From Algoriphagus resistens (lineage in GTDB: Bacteria; Bacteroidota; Bacteroidia; Cytophagales; Cyclobacteriaceae), in NCBI RefSeq assembly GCF_001442615.1, contig NZ_LMXN01000002.1, positions 434,001-498,000 of the forward strand: a DNA stretch of 64,000 bases, in the 5' to 3' direction. Both the position numbers and the translations under genes were made by a program. Under the pieces are notes generated by a model. The model searched no databases, was not told where the DNA came from, and saw nothing but the letters and a program-made list of their open reading frames with translations. Positions 15,915-25,501 of the stretch are shown one piece after another; the stretch's first letter is position 1, and each line of letters starts with the position of its first letter.

Positions 15915-18695
15915 CTATTCCACACCTACTACAAAAGTCTTTTCAAATGCCAATCCGTCCTTTGTCAATCCCTCAACCCGCAGATTCATACGTTTCAGAG
16001 CTTGGGGGATTTTTACTTTAAAAGAATAAACTCCTTTGTCGCTTTCAGCATTTGCATCCCAGAAAAGCGTTGGTTTACTTTCTATCGGCTGATCACTTTC
16101 ATTGCTGGTTGGGAAAGGGATATCCGGTGAAAAACCACGGATCTTAAACTGCTGAAATTCGGAGGGGTTAAAAGCTGTTTGTTCAATAGCTTTAAATCTG
16201 TTTCCCTTTTTAGTCGTAATCATAATCACCCCTCCCACTCCGGCCATTCCAAATGAAGCCGAATTGAAGGTGTAAACTTTAATGGATTCTAATTCCGCGG
16301 GAATAAAAGAGCTCATCAATAGATCAAACTGTTCATTAGATAAAAAAGGATACTGAGCACCGTCTATAATTAATAAAGGGTTGGATGCATTAAAGCCAAA
16401 ATTATAATTGCCGATACTTTTCCCACCTCTTTTCAGCCCTAAATATCCAGCTAAGGCTTCAGGAGAAATGGTAGCCAGCCTATCTTCACCAAGCTCGCGG
16501 TCAGGTTCGCCATAGCCATAGTTACGTTCTTCCAAAGTTTCCACTTTCACATCTTCCTTCACAAATTCCTCCAGCATCATATAGTCATCAGTGTAATCAA
16601 AGCTCATTTCCCCATCCGCCCTTTGGTAAATCTGATAGGTAAGTTTGGGAAATGAACCTTTAAAATAGGGTTTTTCCCTTTCATTTAATTTAACTGATCC
16701 ATAGTGCCTTTGCTTCGAATCCAATGCTGCAATTGATATAGTCGCCGTATCTGTGAAATACAAACCTGAAGCACGAAAATATCCAGAAGAATCGGTCTCT
16801 ACAACCCCATAATCAGCCAAATTATCCCTTACAATTGTAATGGGATTAATTAAGGGATCCCGCTTCTTGCCTCTGTTAAATTGCCCATCCAGCGTGATCC
16901 CATATTCTACTTGATGATTGCCAAGGGTCATGTTTTTTGGTGGATCTTTTACATCAAGCCATTCCATTGCATTCAAAATACTCATCTGTTCAGCGACAGT
17001 TGAAACCAAATCAGCATCCGTTAAGGAGACTATAAACTGCGCATCTGTCAATTCTTCCGTTTCATCGAGAAACACTAGTTGAAATTCCATTTCTTTTAAG
17101 GTATCGCTAGAAATTATGGAGTCGGTCAATGTGATGGACAGATCCCGGAAAAGATCTGTATCAGAACTTGCCGCAGAACGAATATTTTCTTCTTTAGATA
17201 AAACGGGAAGTGCCCGAAGGAAAATATCCTGATCTGGATAATTACGCATCCATTGCGTGTATGCCCGCAGGAAATAATCCCCTGATTTAAGTTCATTTGG
17301 CAAAACAAAGGCTCCTGCAATCTTACCTTCTTTGATGGGAAAAACTTCATACTGAATGGCTTTTGAGTCTTTATCCATCAGGTCAACATACATAACTCTA
17401 CTCAGCGTATCAGACATGATATCATTTTGATAGAGCATTTGACCACCTAACCAAACAGTCTCTCCTGGATAGTAATAAGGCTTGTTTGTACTGAAGTAGG
17501 GTTTCTCCCGAAGATTGTTCCATTGGGAAAATCTCATCAGGGAGCTATCAACTTCTGCCAAATAACTATACCTATTAAAATTCTCTGATGGCACATAATC
17601 ATGCGGCAAAAACCTCCCCATCCGCTGCCTTCCTATGTATCCAGACAAAACAACCTGCGAAGGAACAACTGGAACACCACTTCGATCGATATCAAAATAG
17701 CCTAGAGGCGCAGAAACCCAGCTAACGGGGGAATAAACATCTGAATAATAATCATTTATCCAGAACTTCCCACTGTAATGAATTTCAGCATCAAAAGGCC
17801 ATATGATTCTGTAATTCCCATTTTCCAAGGGTATTCTTTGAATTGAATCGGTAAATACCTGCTTTATAGATTTGTCGATTTCCTCGGAAAATACATTTGT
17901 ACGTACCCTAAAATTATCAACGGGAAGTAATTCGAAAATCTGGAAACCTTCTTCATGTACCTTTGCCAACAAAACTGATTTTAACAAATGTCTAATTGAC
18001 CCCATATAACTACTCACCTGGTTTCTCTCTACTTTGGCGAGTTCAACAGAATCAGTTAATTCCTGAGCGTCAAAAAACACAAAACCTAGGTAACTGGAGC
18101 GGTGGTGGTAAAAACGATAATCCTTTAAATAATAAGTCACATTATAACCCAAAGCATTGTTTACTAGCTGCAAAGGCTCCTGGGCAGTGGCATGAACGTA
18201 GTTGGGTCCGCTTACTTTTACCGTTTCGAAATCCAAAACCCAGGGATTCTTAATCTCAAGCTGAGAAGCAAAAGGATCATCAGGAAGAGCCAAGAAAACC
18301 TCCTTGAACCTTCGTAAATCCCGCTCCCATTTTTTATCCCTGCGGCTTTTTAACTGCACCTCACTGAGTATAGACTCAAAGGGTTTAAGACTAAAATCCA
18401 CTTTTTTAGCACCAGAAACGCTGATATTGAGTGATCTGGTAGCCGTCTCAAACCCAACATAGGAAGCTACCAACTCTACAACCCTGGGTAAACTCCCACC
18501 AATGAAAAAATTGCCTTTATCATCCGTGGTACTTCCCAGCGTAGTATTGTTGATGAAAACATTAGCAAAAGGCAGTGGGTCACCCGTCTTTGCATTTTTT
18601 ACCGTCCCGGAGATGATTTGGCCATTTGAAAAAAAACTTGACAGTAAAGCAACCGCCAATAACGCACACCTTAGCTGTGAAAAAAGTAGATTCAT
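15915..18695 (-). CDS. CarboxypepD-regulatory / TonB-plug surface protein without a barrel
   Basis: Exported protein of 926 residues. After a signal peptide it has a carboxypeptidase-regulatory-like domain (ISGTVKNAKTGDPLPFANVF, residues 28-47), a large domain containing an MG2-like segment (KPYYYPGETVWLGGQ), and near residues 770-825 a TonB-dependent-receptor plug motif (LLIIDGAQYP ... GVGGVIMITTKKG). It stops about 100 residues after the plug, so no beta-barrel exists. Such proteins are common and uncharacterised in Bacteroidetes. It may sit in the periplasm or on the surface as an accessory to a receptor. Single-gene unit. Confidence 0.82.
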   Translation of the reverse strand: MNLLFSQLRCALLAVALLSSFFSNGQIISGTVKNAKTGDPLPFANVFINNTTLGSTTDDKGNFFIGGSLPRVVELVASYVGFETATRSLNISVSGAKKVDFSLKPFESILSEVQLKSRRDKKWERDLRRFKEVFLALPDDPFASQLEIKNPWVLDFETVKVSGPNYVHATAQEPLQLVNNALGYNVTYYLKDYRFYHHRSSYLGFVFFDAQELTDSVELAKVERNQVSSYMGSIRHLLKSVLLAKVHEEGFQIFELLPVDNFRVRTNVFSEEIDKSIKQVFTDSIQRIPLENGNYRIIWPFDAEIHYSGKFWINDYYSDVYSPVSWVSAPLGYFDIDRSGVPVVPSQVVLSGYIGRQRMGRFLPHDYVPSENFNRYSYLAEVDSSLMRFSQWNNLREKPYFSTNKPYYYPGETVWLGGQMLYQNDIMSDTLSRVMYVDLMDKDSKAIQYEVFPIKEGKIAGAFVLPNELKSGDYFLRAYTQWMRNYPDQDIFLRALPVLSKEENIRSAASSDTDLFRDLSITLTDSIISSDTLKEMEFQLVFLDETEELTDAQFIVSLTDADLVSTVAEQMSILNAMEWLDVKDPPKNMTLGNHQVEYGITLDGQFNRGKKRDPLINPITIVRDNLADYGVVETDSSGYFRASGLYFTDTATISIAALDSKQRHYGSVKLNEREKPYFKGSFPKLTYQIYQRADGEMSFDYTDDYMMLEEFVKEDVKVETLEERNYGYGEPDRELGEDRLATISPEALAGYLGLKRGGKSIGNYNFGFNASNPLLIIDGAQYPFLSNEQFDLLMSSFIPAELESIKVYTFNSASFGMAGVGGVIMITTKKGNRFKAIEQTAFNPSEFQQFKIRGFSPDIPFPTSNESDQPIESKPTLFWDANAESDKGVYSFKVKIPQALKRMNLRVEGLTKDGLAFEKTFVVGVE

Positions 18696-18886
18696 TTGGC
18701 TTAGATTGGGTTTAGCCTTTTAAGATAGCAGGTCGGCTTGAAAAATCTTATTCTGATTTAATTCATTTTCACAAAAGTTATAGTTTTCCTTCGCGTGAGG
18801 AATCAAATCAGTCCAGCTTCCTGAAAAGAAGTCCGATGCTGCTTTACGTGCCTTGAAAAAACCCCGGCTTCCCAGCAATCATAAAA

Positions 18887-18911
18887 AAACCGCTCCTTTT
18901 TAGAGCGGTTT
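18887..18911 (-). terminator. intrinsic terminator of the arginine decarboxylase gene
   Basis: Perfect 9-bp stem (AAACCGCTC / GAGCGGTTT) with a 7-nt loop, followed on the minus strand by an uninterrupted U tract (bases 18883-18889). It begins 7 bp past the decarboxylase stop. Confidence 0.88.
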
Positions 18912-18917
18912 CTGATT

Positions 18918-20306
18918 TTAATATCCAAGGATCTTCAACATACTTTCTTCCGATTGATCTTCGGAAAACAACCGGTGGGTAATCTTACCGTCCTCATCCC
19001 GGTCAATAAGCACATGCTTAGGTGCAGGGATGAGGCAATGTTGGATTCCTCCATATCCACCGAGAGATTCCTGATAGGCTCCGGTATGAAAAAAACCTAA
19101 GTATTGAACTTTCCTTTCCTGTGTCTTGGGGAGATAAATATTAAACTGGTGAGCTTCTGAGTTATAGTAATCCATGCTGTCGCAGGTCAGGCCGCCGAGG
19201 TTGATATTATGATACTCCTCACCCCAATTGTTCACAGCAAGCATGATGTATTTCTGGTTCAGCCCCCAGCTATCCGGCAATTGGGTAATAAATGATCCAT
19301 CGATCATATACCAAAGCTCCTTATCATTTTGGAGTTTTTCTTCCAAGACAGAATAAAGGACGGCACCACTTTCTCCCACAGTATAGCTTCCAAATTCAGT
19401 AAAAATATTCGGCTCATCAGTGTTGTTTTTGCCACACATCCATTTGATGTTTTTTACAATTTGCTCAGTCATATACTGGTAATCGTAATCAAAGAAGACA
19501 TTGGTCTTGATTGGCCATCCCCCCCCAATGTCCATAGTATCCAGTGTAGGGGCAACTTTTTTCAAATCCACATATTTCTGGATAAAACGGGTCAATTCAG
19601 ACCAGTAATAAGCTGTATCCTTTATGCCGGAATTGATAAAGAAATGCAGCATTTTCAGACTTACATTCGGATTATCCTTAATCTTATCTTCATAAAGCTT
19701 GATAATATCATTATATCTCACTCCTAACCTAGAGGTATAAAAACCAAACTTCGGCTCCTCGTCAGCTGCAATCCTGATCCCAACCTGAAATGGTACTTTC
19801 ACATGCTCCAGATAGTAATCTATCTCGGTCAGATTATCCAAAATCGGTACACAGTTCACAAAACCGTCATTGAGCAATCCCGTAATGTATTCCTTATACA
19901 ATTCCCGCTTGAAGCCATTGCAGACGATAAAAGTATCCTTGGTGATTTTGCCTTCAGCATATAAGCTTCTCACCAACGGAATATCAAAGGTGGATGAAGT
20001 CTCTATATGAATATCATTCTTCAGAGCTTCATTGAGCACAAAACTAAAATGTGAAGATTTGGTACAATAACAATACGTATACTTTCCTTTATAATCATGC
20101 TGCTCCATCGCGTTCTTAAAGTACGTCTTGGCATTTTGAATACTTTCAGAGATTTTAGGCAGGTAGGTAAGCTTTAGAGGAGTTCCATAGGTATCAATGA
20201 TCTCCATCATATTCACTCCATTGAAGAGCAGTTCATTATTTTCTACTTTAAATTCTTTGGTAGGAAAATCAAATGTCTGCTCTATCAGATCTTTATAGGT
20301 ATTCAT
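18918..20306 (-). CDS. speA: biosynthetic arginine decarboxylase (PLP, fold III)
   Basis: Converts arginine to agmatine for polyamine synthesis, in the cytosol. The protein has 462 residues from the ATG at 20306; an in-frame TTG six bases upstream is possible but less likely. The PLP lysine is in YCYCTKSSHF (K83), with the Gly-rich phosphate-binding loop in TMDIGGGWPIK and the second active-site Cys region in GGLTCDSMDYY. It is the short Bacteroidetes version (about 465 residues), lacking the large insertions of the 650-residue E. coli SpeA. Arginase and argS lie 2-4 kb away. Substrate is inferred from family resemblance. Confidence 0.85.
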   Translation of the reverse strand: MNTYKDLIEQTFDFPTKEFKVENNELLFNGVNMMEIIDTYGTPLKLTYLPKISESIQNAKTYFKNAMEQHDYKGKYTYCYCTKSSHFSFVLNEALKNDIHIETSSTFDIPLVRSLYAEGKITKDTFIVCNGFKRELYKEYITGLLNDGFVNCVPILDNLTEIDYYLEHVKVPFQVGIRIAADEEPKFGFYTSRLGVRYNDIIKLYEDKIKDNPNVSLKMLHFFINSGIKDTAYYWSELTRFIQKYVDLKKVAPTLDTMDIGGGWPIKTNVFFDYDYQYMTEQIVKNIKWMCGKNNTDEPNIFTEFGSYTVGESGAVLYSVLEEKLQNDKELWYMIDGSFITQLPDSWGLNQKYIMLAVNNWGEEYHNINLGGLTCDSMDYYNSEAHQFNIYLPKTQERKVQYLGFFHTGAYQESLGGYGGIQHCLIPAPKHVLIDRDEDGKITHRLFSEDQSEESMLKILGY

Positions 20307-20373
20307 CAGCAAGGATAATTGGTGTTAAAGCCATGCAAAAATTGCTTTTTCTCAGGGTAATTCAAACGAAAAA

Positions 20374-20398
20374 GGGACAAATCCGCAAGGACTGTCCC
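20374..20398 (-). terminator. intrinsic terminator of the 140-residue unknown gene
   Basis: GGGACA (20374-20379) pairs with TGTCCC (20393-20398), with an inner TCC/GGA pair closing a GCAA loop; read leftward it is followed by five U. It lies 38 bp past the stop codon. Confidence 0.6.
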
Positions 20399-20435
20399 AA
20401 TATTAGTTAATTGTAATGATTTCTTAATTTATCAA

Positions 20436-20858
20436 TCAATCCATCATTGAATTTTGAAGCAGGTACTGCTCTGCTTTGAAATGGTTCCTGTTGATGATTA
20501 CTTCTTTTAATACGTTCTTGAATTTCACTTCCTTTTGAAGGAGCAAAATCAATTCTGCAAAGAAAAGAGATACATCCTGGTGGTTTGCCTGAGGATAGTG
20601 GAAATAAGCGGTCTTATCGGCTGCTGAAAATCTCAAGGATAAATTTTTTGGTTTCCCTGCTTCGCTCAATCCTCTGAAAAGCGGATATAGCCCTTCAAAC
20701 CCCTCTTCAAACTGACACATTCCCTGCATAACCATACCGGATTTCTTATGGATGATCTTTACGATTTCCTGCTGATTGACCGAAACTTTCGAGAAGCCAT
20801 TGGCTGAACTAAAAACCTGATCCAATGATGAGGATTTTGTTTGTGGTAATGCGCTCAT
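20436..20858 (-). CDS. hypothetical protein, 140 residues
   Basis: Not recognised. Soluble, no signal peptide or membrane segment. It starts with a Ser-rich, disordered-looking tail (residues 1-16), then a mixed alpha/beta body with strand-like segments (SKVSVNQQEIVKIIHKKSG, LSLRFSAAD) and an amphipathic C-terminal part rich in Leu, Glu and Lys. The body alternates hydrophobic residues as a small globular domain would. It has its own likely promoter (TATATTTG at 20887-20894, minus strand) and terminator, so it appears to be a real single-gene unit between the aminotransferase and arginine decarboxylase genes. Confidence 0.7.
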   Translation of the reverse strand: MSALPQTKSSSLDQVFSSANGFSKVSVNQQEIVKIIHKKSGMVMQGMCQFEEGFEGLYPLFRGLSEAGKPKNLSLRFSAADKTAYFHYPQANHQDVSLFFAELILLLQKEVKFKNVLKEVIINRNHFKAEQYLLQNSMMD

Positions 20859-20886
20859 AGGTGTGCGTTTTAAATTAATAACAGAA

Positions 20887-20894
20887 CAAATATA
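20887..20894 (-). promoter_or_regulatory. putative Bacteroidetes -7 box (TATATTTG)
   Basis: Exact match to TAnnTTTG on the minus strand, 29 bp upstream of the start codon of the 140-residue gene. No clear -33 TTTG was found at the usual spacing, so support is partial. Confidence 0.35.
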
Positions 20895-20980
20895 GTCTTG
20901 TTTTTAGTATATTCCTATATTCCCTATAATTTTTATAGGGTTTTTGAGAAAATCTATTCTAGGGAGCTATCATCCCACTA

Positions 20981-22129
20981 CTATAATTTCATTTCTACTA
21001 AACTATCCAAGGCCACGTTCAGCTCTGAATCGTCCTTTGCAAAGCAAAACCTAAGTATTTTGTGATCTATTTTATCAGAAAAGAAAACCGAAACAGGAAT
21101 GCTTGCTACGCCAATTTTCTTGGTTAACCGCACCGACAAGTCATAATCCGATTCCCGGGTAAGATGTCCGTAGGATACCATCTGAAAGAAACTTCCTTGA
21201 GCAGGGGTAAATTTGAAAGGCGTTTTGCTCAATCCTTCACAGAACAAATCTCTCTTCTTCTGGTAAAAATCTGGCAAGCAAAAATACCTTGTAGGTTCTG
21301 ACAGGTATTCAGCCAAAGCATATTGCAGAGGGGTCGCCGTGCTGAATGTTAAAAATTGATGGATTTTTCGGAATTCCGCGCTCAGGTATGCAGGAGCCAA
21401 ACAATACCCAATCTTCCACCCAGTCACGTGGAAAGTTTTCCCGAAAGAACCACATACAAAAGTTCTTTCTTTCAGCAGTGGGTGAGTTAAAAGAGAAAGG
21501 TGCACTCTCCCATCAAAGGTGATATGTTCATACACTTCATCACTCACTATCAAAATATCAGTGTCCTGGACCAATTCAGCCAAGCTATCAAGATCCTGCT
21601 GAGTCCACACGTATCCACTTGGATTATGAGGCGTGTTGACCATGATCAACCGCGTCTTCTTAGAAATAGCAGCTTTAACCTTTTCCCAATTCATTGAAAA
21701 GTCCGGCAGACTCAGGGCGACAAAAACCGGAATCCCCCCATTCAGCTCTACCGCAGGGGCATAGCAATCATAGGCAGGATCAAAAAGAATAACTTCATCC
21801 CCTTTCCTTACAACTGCTGCCACTGCAGCATACAATGCCTCCGTGGCTCCCGAGACAACAGTTACCTCAGATTCTGAATCTAAGTCAACACCATGGACCA
21901 GCTTCGTTTTCTCTGCTATCCGCTCTCGCAAAACCGGAACCCCACTCATCGGGGCATATTGATTAAAACCAGCTTTCATGTACTTATTCACCAGCTCCAG
22001 CAACAAAGGGTCACAGTCAAATCCGGGAAAGCCCTGAGACAGATTAATCGCCCCGCAATCACTTGCAAGCTTTGACATAACTGTGAAAATCGTAGTACCT
22101 ACTTTGGGAAGTTTTGATGAAATAACCAT
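20981..22129 (-). CDS. methionine-type aminotransferase (class I PLP, YbdL-like)
   Basis: Cytosolic fold-type I aminotransferase, 382 residues. Markers are INLSQGFPGFDCD near residue 28 (the SQGFP signature of the YbdL/kynurenine aminotransferase group), NTPHNPSGYVW, SDEVYEHITFD, and the PLP lysine in SFGKTFHVTGWKIGY. YbdL relatives prefer methionine, aromatic amino acids and kynurenine. It is divergent from the arginase gene. Upstream of its start lies TAGTTTTG (22134-22141), only 5 bp from the ATG, which would imply a nearly leaderless mRNA if functional. Confidence 0.88.
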   Translation of the reverse strand: MVISSKLPKVGTTIFTVMSKLASDCGAINLSQGFPGFDCDPLLLELVNKYMKAGFNQYAPMSGVPVLRERIAEKTKLVHGVDLDSESEVTVVSGATEALYAAVAAVVRKGDEVILFDPAYDCYAPAVELNGGIPVFVALSLPDFSMNWEKVKAAISKKTRLIMVNTPHNPSGYVWTQQDLDSLAELVQDTDILIVSDEVYEHITFDGRVHLSLLTHPLLKERTFVCGSFGKTFHVTGWKIGYCLAPAYLSAEFRKIHQFLTFSTATPLQYALAEYLSEPTRYFCLPDFYQKKRDLFCEGLSKTPFKFTPAQGSFFQMVSYGHLTRESDYDLSVRLTKKIGVASIPVSVFFSDKIDHKILRFCFAKDDSELNVALDSLVEMKL

Positions 22130-22372
22130 AGTTCAAAACTATTGATTTTGACATAAAAAATAGCGCAGGTAGTAAAAGTAGGGTTCCCTGCAAACAGGAA
22201 TCTAAAATCCGAATCTTTGGTTTGGGTCCCTCAACATGGACCCGGTACAATGCAGTTTCCAGTCTGCTCTTACAATAGTTATATTCTGGTTTTTTTAGGG
22301 TAGTAAGAAAACTGCAATACGATTGGCACAGGTCTGGAGATTTAAGCCAGATGAATTTTTGCCATTTTTAAC

Positions 22373-22380
22373 TACTTTTG
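22373..22380 (+). promoter_or_regulatory. putative -7 box (TACTTTTG) before the arginase gene
   Basis: Exact TAnnTTTG match 42 bp upstream of the arginase start in an otherwise gene-free divergent gap. No TTTG at normal -33 spacing was seen, so it is tentative. Confidence 0.35.
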
Positions 22381-22422
22381 CCTTGCTAATCCACCCAATA
22401 TAACTTTAAAATCCACCGAAGA

Positions 22423-23373
22423 ATGCGCGATATTAAACTAGTAGAAGTACGTTCAGAAATAGCTGCAGGCACCCGGGGAGCCAGTATGGGAGTAGATGCG
22501 CTGAAGATTGCCAGCTTAGATAAGAAATCGGACTTCTTCACTCAGTTTGACCCGATCAATGTACCCGATGCAAATAGTTACCTCTGGAAAGGAAATAACT
22601 TTCCGCATGCAAAATACATTGATGGGGTTTATCAGGTATTGCAAAATGTCTATTCTACCATTGAATCGCTGAGAATGGAAAAGAAATTCCCAATCGTTTT
22701 GGCAGGGGATCATAGTACCGCTGCGGGAACTATCATGGGAATCAAAGCAGCCGATCCAGACAAGCGACTAGGAGTGATCTGGATTGATGCCCATGCTGAT
22801 TTGCACACGCCTTTCACTACCCCTTCGGGAAATATGCATGGTATGCCACTTGCAATGGTTGCCCAGCTAGATAATATCGATTGCCAGGTCAATGAACCGT
22901 CTGAGGACACCTTAGCTATCTGGAAAAAGATAAAGACCATCGGTGGTGACTTCCCGAAGATCGTCCCAGGTGATATAGTTTTCATCACTGTTCGGGACAC
23001 AGAATCGCCAGAGGATCATTTGATAAAAAATTACGGAATCAAAAACTTCAGTACCCAGGAAGTTCGCTCAAGGGGAATAGAACAAATCGCCGCTGAAACC
23101 TTAGAAGTGCTTAAGGATTGCGATCAAATCTATATTTCATTCGATGTGGACAGCTTGGATAGCTCAATTTCCGTAGGTACGGGCACCCCTGTTCCCGATG
23201 GATTGACTGTGCAGGAGGCAATAGAATTAAATGTCAAACTTATCCAGGACAAACGTGTCTGCTGCTGGGAAATCGTGGAAGTTAACCCGACACTTGATTC
23301 CGAGAATGTAATGGCCGAAAATGCTTTCGAAATCCTTGAAGCAACTGTAAAAAGCCTGGTGGATAATTTTTAA
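22423..23373 (+). CDS. rocF: arginase
   Basis: Mn2+-dependent hydrolase of the ureohydrolase family, 316 residues. Metal ligands are H97 (GDHS), D122, H124 and D126 (IDAHAD), and D241 and D243 (SFDVDSLD). TTPSGNMHGMP (132-142) and EVNPTLDSENVMAEN near the C-terminus follow arginase signatures and differ from agmatinases, so arginine to ornithine plus urea is the best reading. Arginine decarboxylase and arginyl-tRNA synthetase genes flank it. Formiminoglutamase is a less likely alternative. Confidence 0.85.
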   Translation: MRDIKLVEVRSEIAAGTRGASMGVDALKIASLDKKSDFFTQFDPINVPDANSYLWKGNNFPHAKYIDGVYQVLQNVYSTIESLRMEKKFPIVLAGDHSTAAGTIMGIKAADPDKRLGVIWIDAHADLHTPFTTPSGNMHGMPLAMVAQLDNIDCQVNEPSEDTLAIWKKIKTIGGDFPKIVPGDIVFITVRDTESPEDHLIKNYGIKNFSTQEVRSRGIEQIAAETLEVLKDCDQIYISFDVDSLDSSISVGTGTPVPDGLTVQEAIELNVKLIQDKRVCCWEIVEVNPTLDSENVMAENAFEILEATVKSLVDNF

Positions 23374-23710
23374 TGATATTTATCGGGCCCGCGGTAGAAA
23401 AAAAAGCGCTCATAATGGATGATATAAATTAAGATGTGGGTTGCTTTATTGAGATTATTAGTGGAAAGAAAATTAGTTTTGGAATTAAAATCGGTGGAAA
23501 CATTGAATTGTACTCACGTTTTCCAGGGTCTTAACTATGTAAAACCTGGAAACTTCAACTTGGGTCTGCTCAGAAACTTTGATGTTTCCCTCCTTAACTA
23601 TGGAATATAAAGGATTGCCCATACATACCCCAAAGTTTAAATAGAATAACATACAATAAATCAAGTGCGGCCTCTGCATTACCTTTTGTGCCCACAGCGG
23701 TTAGAAAAAT
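23374..23710. other. 337-bp intergenic region
   Basis: AT-rich gap between arginase and argS, both rightward. A GGGCCC palindrome lies 16-21 bp past the arginase stop. A 64-codon ORF on the minus strand (23485-23679) has no recognisable features and is not called. No RNA gene is evident. Confidence 0.5.
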
Positions 23711-25501
23711 ATGACTATACAAGAATCAATACTCAGCGGCATTCAGCTTGCCTTCCAGAATATCTTCAACCATGATCTGCCGATGGAGCAGATCAGCCTT
23801 GCTCCTACACGGAAAGAGTTTGAAGGAACCTATACATTTGTTGTATTCCCTTACCTGAAGGTATCCAGGGCGACCCCGGAAGCTACAGCTAGTCTGATCG
23901 GTGAGTATCTCAAAGAAAATGTAGCTGAAGTAGCTAATTTCAATGTGGTCAAAGGTTTTCTAAACCTGGAACTCAACAACCTGATCTGGGTGGACATATT
24001 CCAAAAGCTTTTCGCCAACGAAAACCTGGGCCAGCTCCCTGCCAACGGTCAGAAAGTAATGGTGGAATATTCCTCCCCAAACACCAACAAACCACTTCAT
24101 TTAGGTCATTTAAGAAACAACTTTTTGGGTTTTTCCGTCGCTAACATCCTGGAAGCAAATGGCTACGAAGTGATCAAAGCAAATCTTGTCAATGACCGGG
24201 GAATCCACATCTGTAAATCCATGGTGGCATACCAGCACTTTGGAAATGGAGAAACTCCGGAATCTTCCGGATTGAAGGGAGATCACCTGGCAGGCAAATA
24301 TTATGTAATTTTTGATCAGGAGTACAAAAAGCAAATCGCTGAGCTTAAAGAAAAAGGACAATCCGAGGACGAAGCTAAAAAGAATGCCCGTTTGCTGATT
24401 GAAGCCCAGGATATGCTTCGCAAATGGGAAGCAAATGATCAGGAAGTAGTCTCTTTGTGGAAGCAAATGAATACCTGGGTCTACGCAGGATTTGAAAAGA
24501 CCTATCAGCGAATGGGTGTAAATTTTGATAAATATTACTACGAATCCGAAACCTATCTATTGGGAAAGGACATTGTCGCTGAAGGTCTGGACAAGGGAGT
24601 TTTCTTCAGGAAAGAAAATGGCTCAGTTTGGGTGGATTTGACAGATGAGGGACTGGATGAGAAGCTCGTTCTCCGTGGTGACGGTACCTCCGTGTACATC
24701 ACTCAGGATATGGGAACTGCAGATTTGAAGTACACTGATTTTGGGATAAGTAAATCTGTATACGTAGTTGGAAATGAACAGGATTATCACTTCGATGTCT
24801 TGTTTAAGATCATGCGCAAATTAGGCAGACCTTATGGTGAAGGGCTATATCATTTATCCTATGGCATGGTAGATCTGCCTTCAGGCAAAATGAAATCCCG
24901 TGAGGGAACTGTTGTAGATGCGGATGACCTGATGCAAGAGATGATAGACACTGCTGCCCAGCATACGAAAGAACTTGGAAAAATCGATGGCTTTAATGAA
25001 AAACAGGCTACAGAGCTCTATGAAACACTTGGCATGGGGGCATTGAAATACTTTTTGTTGAAAGTAGACCCCAAAAAACGCATGCTTTTCAATCCTCAGG
25101 AATCAATCGAATTCCAGGGAAATACGGGGCCATTTATACAATATTCCCATGCAAGGATTGCTTCTATTCTGCGAAAAGCTGAGCAGATTGGAGTAGATTA
25201 TAAGCAGGTAGATTTCTCTACGCTCTCTAAGATAGAGGAATCAGAATCCAGCCTAATTTACTTGCTCAATGAGTTTGAAAAGAGAATATCTCAAGCTGGG
25301 TTGGATTATTCCCCTGCTATTTTAGCACAATACCTTTTTGATTTGGCCAAAGAATACAATAGATTCTATGCGGATCTTCCTATATTTCTGGAAAATGATC
25401 AAACCGTTCTATCTTTCCGCGTAGCTCTTTCTGCCCATACTGCGAAAACGCTTAAAAAGGGAATGCAACTACTCGGAATTGCTGTACCTGAACGAATGTA
25501 A
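23711..25501 (+). CDS. argS: arginyl-tRNA synthetase
   Basis: Class I aminoacyl-tRNA synthetase charging tRNA-Arg, 596 residues, the normal bacterial length. It has an N-terminal additional domain (about 1-110), the HIGH-type motif H130-L-G-H133 in NTNKPLHLGHLRNN, the KMSKS-equivalent K393-M-K-S-R397 (SGKMKSREGTVV), and a C-terminal anticodon-binding DALR domain with GPFIQYSHARI. Its stop codon is followed at once by a ~94-bp repeat that fills the whole gap to the next gene. Confidence 0.97.
   Translation: MTIQESILSGIQLAFQNIFNHDLPMEQISLAPTRKEFEGTYTFVVFPYLKVSRATPEATASLIGEYLKENVAEVANFNVVKGFLNLELNNLIWVDIFQKLFANENLGQLPANGQKVMVEYSSPNTNKPLHLGHLRNNFLGFSVANILEANGYEVIKANLVNDRGIHICKSMVAYQHFGNGETPESSGLKGDHLAGKYYVIFDQEYKKQIAELKEKGQSEDEAKKNARLLIEAQDMLRKWEANDQEVVSLWKQMNTWVYAGFEKTYQRMGVNFDKYYYESETYLLGKDIVAEGLDKGVFFRKENGSVWVDLTDEGLDEKLVLRGDGTSVYITQDMGTADLKYTDFGISKSVYVVGNEQDYHFDVLFKIMRKLGRPYGEGLYHLSYGMVDLPSGKMKSREGTVVDADDLMQEMIDTAAQHTKELGKIDGFNEKQATELYETLGMGALKYFLLKVDPKKRMLFNPQESIEFQGNTGPFIQYSHARIASILRKAEQIGVDYKQVDFSTLSKIEESESSLIYLLNEFEKRISQAGLDYSPAILAQYLFDLAKEYNRFYADLPIFLENDQTVLSFRVALSAHTAKTLKKGMQLLGIAVPERM

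Noticed and set aside
20922..20940. CCCTATA/TATAGGG hairpin followed by TTTTT on the plus strand
   Set aside because: As a terminator it points rightward, but the genes to its left are leftward; on the minus strand it has no U tract. Kept only as an AT-rich stem.
21422..21440. CACGTGGAAAG as a second parS site
   Set aside because: It matches only part of the consensus and lies inside the aminotransferase gene.
23485..23679. 64-codon minus-strand ORF between arginase and argS
   Set aside because: No recognisable motif or start context, and it is antisense in a gap that must carry the argS leader.
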